A DNA stretch of 42,179 nucleotides from an uncultured Myxococcales bacterium (lineage in GTDB: Bacteria; Myxococcota_A; Polyangia; Polyangiales; Polyangiaceae). The stretch's first letter is position 1; every line of letters starts with the position of its first letter. The DNA lies in the NCBI GenBank assembly GCA_937872925.1, contig CALMUT010000183.1:1-42179 (forward strand), in the 5' to 3' direction. The notes under the pieces were generated by a model, which searched no databases, was not told where the DNA came from, and was given only the letters and a program-made list of their open reading frames with translations. Position numbers and translations under genes: made by a program. Positions 38,921 to 42,179 of this stretch are shown in pieces.

Positions 38921-39286
38921 CTACTTCTCGGGCTTTTTTTCCGGCTTCTTTGCCGGTTCGGAGGCCTTGGTCTCCGAAACCGCGGGTTTCGATTCGCTAG
39001 CCGCAGGCTTCGCGTCACTCTTGGCGTCGCTGGTCGCCTTGCTCTCCGTTGCAGAGCCCGCTGTCCCGCCGCTCGATTCCTTGCCCGAGGCGTTCCCGGG
39101 TTTGGCAGATCCATAGCCGTCTGCGTACCAACCGCCGCCCTTCAGGATGAAACCCTGCCCGCCGCTTACCATGCGTTTTGCAGCGTTTTTCTTGCAGTTT
39201 GGGCACTCGGTCAACGCCGGCGCGCTGATGGGTTGCTGGGCCTCCCAAGCGTGCCCGCATGCCTCACATTGGTATTCGTAGGTCAT
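38921..39286 (-). CDS. FmdB-type zinc-ribbon protein with long charged tail
   Basis: 121 residues. The N-terminal ~50 residues are a zinc ribbon of the FmdB/regulatory-protein family: MTYEYQCEACGHAWEAQQPI, TECPNCKKNAAKRMVSGG, with the two CxxC pairs, then GFILKGGGWYADGYG. The remaining ~65 residues are Ala/Lys/Ser/Glu/Pro-rich (KSDAKPAASESKPAVSE...), ending PAKKPEKKPEK, and are probably disordered. A perfect TTGACA at 39324-39329 (minus strand) lies upstream of the start. Members bind zinc and often regulate or chaperone; function here is unknown. Confidence 0.88.
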   Translation of the reverse strand: MTYEYQCEACGHAWEAQQPISAPALTECPNCKKNAAKRMVSGGQGFILKGGGWYADGYGSAKPGNASGKESSGGTAGSATESKATSDAKSDAKPAASESKPAVSETKASEPAKKPEKKPEK

Positions 39287-39411
39287 GGATCGCGCTGGGC
39301 TAAATGCTCCCTGAGCGGGCGGCTGTCAACGCCTGCTAGAACCGCCGCGACCCCCGCCTTTCCGCCGGTTTTCTTGAGGTTGCGCTTTTCCGGTTGTCAG
39401 CGTCGTGGCCC

Positions 39412-39431
39412 CACTGTAGAAGTGTACAGTG
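39412..39431. promoter_or_regulatory. Palindromic operator in the smc upstream region
   Basis: CACTGTA (39412-39418), GAAGTG, TACAGTG (39425-39431) is a perfect 7-bp inverted repeat. Just after it ACCATAC...GTGTGGT (39440-39458) is a second, imperfect one. Both lie in the 302-bp divergent gap between the zinc-ribbon gene and smc. This gap holds no gene that I can see. TACAGTG-type half sites are LexA-like in Gram-positives (CGAACRNRYGTTYC) only loosely, so I do not assign a regulator. Confidence 0.4.
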
Positions 39432-39588
39432 CCTCGCGTGACCATACATGACGTGTGGTTACCCTAGGTGCCTGGTGCCCGACAAGGGCCGCACTTTGTT
39501 CTAGAATTCCCAATGCGCCGGCCGTGGTCGGTGGAAGCGTCTCTCAGGCCGGACTGCTATAGCCTGGGGGGCGTATCAAGAGGTTTCG

Positions 39589-42179
39589 ATGCATATCAAG
39601 AAGCTGGAAATCGCGGGTTTCAAGTCCTTCGTGGACCGCACCGTGATCCACTTCGACCACGACGTCATCGGCGTCGTCGGGCCGAACGGCTGTGGCAAGT
39701 CGAACATCGTCGACGCGATCCGCTGGTGCATGGGCGAGCAAAGCGCGAAACACCTCCGCGGCAAGTCGATGGAGGACGTGATCTTCAACGGTTCCGAGTC
39801 CCGGGGACCCCACGGACTGGCGGAAGTCACGATTACCTTCGACAACAATGATCCCGCCTACGCTGAGCTTCTTCCCCCGGAGTACCGCGACTTCCCCGAA
39901 ATCGCGGTCACGCGCCGCCTCTTCCGAGACGGTACGAGCGAGTACCTGATCAACAAGACGTTGATGCGGCTGCGAGACATCACGGAACTGTTCCTTGGCA
40001 CCGGCGTCGGCACCAAAGCCTATTCCATCGTCGAACAAGGCCGCATTGGACAGATCGTGAGCGCACGCCCGGAAGATCGACGCCTGTTCATCGAAGAAGC
40101 TGCCGGCATCACTAAGTACAAGCAGCGCAAGCGCCAAGCAGAGCGCAAGATGGAACTCACGCGGCAGAACTTGCTGCGCGTCTCGGACATCGTCAGCGAA
40201 ATCGACCGGACTCGCGCATCCCTCAAGCGCCAAGTTGCCAAAGCAGAGCGCTACATTGCGTACCGCGGAGAACTCGAAGATCTCTTTCTGCACGACGCAT
40301 CCCATAAGTACCTCGAACTCGCGGTCACCGAGCGTGTCGAACGCAATCTCTTCGCGAGCGCAAGCCAGGAAGTGGAGGCCGCCCGGTCTCGGCTAAGCGA
40401 AGGCGAATCCCAGTTGGAGGCCGCGCGCGGCGAGGCCCACAGCATCGAGCAACGCGCAGAAGATGGCTCCAAAGCGGCCTTCGAAGCCGACAACGAAGTC
40501 ACCAGCGCAACCGCGGAGATAGAACGCTCCCGGGACCGCTTGCAGCACCTAGAGCAGCGCCTGGTCCAGGCCCGCATCGAGCTGGATGAAGTGCAGGCAC
40601 GCCACGCCGAGCAAATCACCGAAAAGGGTGAATTGACCCAGCGACTGGAGTACCTCGCGCAAGACGAAAGCGCTCGACTCGCGGACACGGAGGCCGAAGA
40701 CGCCTCCCTCACCCGGCTGCGCACCGAAGAGTCTCAGGCACTCGCAGAAGTGCAAGCCCTCCGCGACCGCGTCGGCAAGACGGCGGCGGAGATCGCCGCG
40801 GTGCACGAGCGCTTGGAAGCTCAGGTCCAGCGACTCGCTGAGGGCCATGCCCGGCGGGATCGACTCGCGAGCGAACGCGACGTGCTGCAGGGTGAACTCG
40901 GTTCTGCCGAGGCGCGCAAGAGTGCCCTCGAACGGAGCGTCGCAGAACTGGCCGAAGGCAAACGCCTGACCGCAGCGGAGCGCGGCAGCCTCGAAACCGA
41001 GATGAACGAGCTGTCCGGCGGACAACTCGCCAGCGAACGAGCCGTCGACGCCGTCAAAAACGAACTCGGTCTCAAGCGCAACCGGCTGCGAGCTCTGGAA
41101 GACTTGCACCGTCGACTCGAAGGTGTCGGCGCTGGACCGCGCGCTCTGTTGCAACAGGGTAGCGACGCAGTGCTCGGCTTGGTCGCCGATCGCATCGAAG
41201 CACCGGAGCATCTGACCCAAGCCTTGGCCGGCTTGCTCAGTGGACGCCTGCAATACGTCGTGGTCAGCGACGTCGATCAAGGGCTCGCGCTCTTGGCCGA
41301 AATGGGCCGCGGTGAGCGCGGACGCGCCAGCATCGTCGCCCAGCGGCCACCCTACGTGGCGGGGGGACGCGCCCATGCGGCAACGCGAGATCCGCGGGTG
41401 CTCGGCTTGGTCGCAGACCAGCTGCGTTTTGCCCCGGAAGACGAACAGCTCGTCCGCAGTCTGATTGGAGACGCGGCGTTTGTGCAGACCGCGGAAGATG
41501 CGCTGGGCGTCGCGCGTAGCCATCCCGGCGTTACCGTCGTGTCCCTGGACGGCACGGTTATCGGCAAAGACGGTGTGATCAGCGGCGGGAGCGGCGACGA
41601 CGTGGCTTCCGCCATGGTCGGGCAGAAGCGCGAAATGCGCACCTTGGCCGAAGAGGTCTCGGAGCTCGACGGTCGGTGCAGCGAGTTGGTCGCCACGCAC
41701 AACCAACTCCGTGCCCGTATCTCCGAATTGGGCACGTCTTTGGAGCGCGCGCGACAGGGCGCCCACGAAGGCGAACTCGCGCACATGAACGCGGAAAAGG
41801 ACATGGCGCGCACCAACGACGAGATCGAACGGGTGCAGTCGCGGCTCGCGGCGGTCGAGCGCGAGTTTCAAGAAGTGGCCGAGTTGATCGACGCCGCGGC
41901 GCTGTCAGAAACCGAATCTCAGGGACGACAGAGCGCTCTGGAGTCGGAGCTGGAGCACATGCGCCACTCGCTGACCAAGGCCGAAGCCCTCGCGACGTCC
42001 TGGAACGATCGTGTGGCAGCGCAAGCGACCTTGGTCACCGAACGCAAGGTGCGCTTGGCGCAGGTCCGCGAGCAGATGGACGCCGCACGCGGAGCCCTGG
42101 ATCGCGTTGAAGTCGCGCTTTTGGATTTGCAAGGCCGCTCCGAACGGCTCGACCAAGAGATGACAGAAACTGCCGTCGC
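39589..42179 (+). CDS. smc: Chromosome segregation protein SMC (partial, runs off the right edge)
   Basis: The first 863 residues of SMC, ATPase of the condensin complex that organises and segregates DNA. The ATG at 39589 has AAGAGG 5 nt upstream. The N-terminal head has MHIKKLEIAGFKSFVDRT, P-loop GPNGCGKSN (~32-40), and the Q-loop/R-loop area VEQGRIGQIVSARPEDRRLF. A long coiled coil follows (~170-500). The hinge (~510-680) is marked by LLSGRLQYVVVSDVDQGLAL and GTVIGKDGVISGGSGDD. The returning coil starts and is cut at the window end, so the ABC signature and Walker B lie outside. It is divergent from the zinc-ribbon gene. Confidence 0.97.
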   Translation, partial: MHIKKLEIAGFKSFVDRTVIHFDHDVIGVVGPNGCGKSNIVDAIRWCMGEQSAKHLRGKSMEDVIFNGSESRGPHGLAEVTITFDNNDPAYAELLPPEYRDFPEIAVTRRLFRDGTSEYLINKTLMRLRDITELFLGTGVGTKAYSIVEQGRIGQIVSARPEDRRLFIEEAAGITKYKQRKRQAERKMELTRQNLLRVSDIVSEIDRTRASLKRQVAKAERYIAYRGELEDLFLHDASHKYLELAVTERVERNLFASASQEVEAARSRLSEGESQLEAARGEAHSIEQRAEDGSKAAFEADNEVTSATAEIERSRDRLQHLEQRLVQARIELDEVQARHAEQITEKGELTQRLEYLAQDESARLADTEAEDASLTRLRTEESQALAEVQALRDRVGKTAAEIAAVHERLEAQVQRLAEGHARRDRLASERDVLQGELGSAEARKSALERSVAELAEGKRLTAAERGSLETEMNELSGGQLASERAVDAVKNELGLKRNRLRALEDLHRRLEGVGAGPRALLQQGSDAVLGLVADRIEAPEHLTQALAGLLSGRLQYVVVSDVDQGLALLAEMGRGERGRASIVAQRPPYVAGGRAHAATRDPRVLGLVADQLRFAPEDEQLVRSLIGDAAFVQTAEDALGVARSHPGVTVVSLDGTVIGKDGVISGGSGDDVASAMVGQKREMRTLAEEVSELDGRCSELVATHNQLRARISELGTSLERARQGAHEGELAHMNAEKDMARTNDEIERVQSRLAAVEREFQEVAELIDAAALSETESQGRQSALESELEHMRHSLTKAEALATSWNDRVAAQATLVTERKVRLAQVREQMDAARGALDRVEVALLDLQGRSERLDQEMTETAV

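Noticed and set aside
38869..39114. N-terminal extension of pheA
   Set aside because: It is Arg/Pro-rich and antisense to the zinc-ribbon gene. The ATG at 38868 begins the chorismate mutase domain.
40549..41871. Long minus-strand open frame opposite smc
   Set aside because: It is an antisense shadow of the coiled-coil coding region, which yields open frames because of the repetitive GAG/CTC-type codons.
1..42179. CRISPR arrays, rRNA genes and insertion sequences with terminal repeats
   Set aside because: I looked for regularly spaced repeats, rRNA signatures and transposase frames with inverted ends and saw none.

Overview
The window is GC-rich bacterial DNA. Its gene content points to a myxobacterium, most likely of the Polyangiales/Sorangium type. 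The clues are a membrane-anchored Hanks-type Ser/Thr kinase followed by a TPR/PEGA-like protein and a Gly/Ser-rich lipoprotein, many lipoproteins of unknown role, a stand-alone type III secretion export gate, and the pheA-hisC-aroA-cmk-rpsA order with extra lipoprotein genes inserted. This is inferred from gene families; no rRNA gene is present to confirm it.

The window has two halves that meet at a tRNA-Glu(TTC) gene (17808-17882, minus strand). The left half (1-17.85 kb) is accessory DNA. Positions 1-970 hold decayed DNA, including a frameshifted relic of a Mu-gpF/SPP1-gp7 head-morphogenesis gene. Next come small regulators (a ribbon-helix-helix protein, an XRE repressor), a Cys-rich lipoprotein, the kinase-TPR-lipoprotein operon, two unrecognised genes, and a minus-strand group: an M41-like metallopeptidase, a small protein, a tyrosine recombinase with an altered active-site box, a hyper-acidic protein and a winged-helix protein. 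From 12.3 to 17.85 kb a tightly packed plus-strand module runs into the tRNA: HTH regulator, unknown protein, archaeo-eukaryotic-type primase with a zinc-binding tail, SF3 (D5/P4-like) helicase, a 52-aa protein, an AT-rich patch with GAATTA repeats, a 61-aa protein and a large serine integrase. Four junctions in this module are 4-bp GTGA/ATGA overlaps and one is a 10-bp overlap. I read it as an integrative, self-replicating or satellite-like element inserted at the 3' end of tRNA-Glu. The integrase reading frame ends inside the tRNA gene, so its last codons are part of the attachment region. I could not find the left att site.

The right half (17.9-42.2 kb) is chromosomal core. It carries an M14 carboxypeptidase, an MFS/spermidine-synthase fusion protein, a lipoprotein, ddl, a PP2C phosphatase, a FIST-domain protein paired with an orphan sctV, a TPR membrane protein, an AI-2E/PerM family transporter, rpsA, and then a coupled operon read on the minus strand: hisC - lipoprotein - aroA - cmk - lipoprotein - lipoprotein. 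Every junction in that operon is an ATGA overlap. pheA and an FmdB-type zinc-ribbon gene lie upstream, and a divergent smc gene runs off the right edge.

The best candidates for something undescribed are the coupled primase/helicase/small-protein/serine-integrase element whose integrase C-terminus depends on the integration state, the three lipoproteins interleaved with aromatic-amino-acid and nucleotide genes, a Shine-Dalgarno-sequestering hairpin before ddl, and the acidic-protein/tyrosine-recombinase pair.
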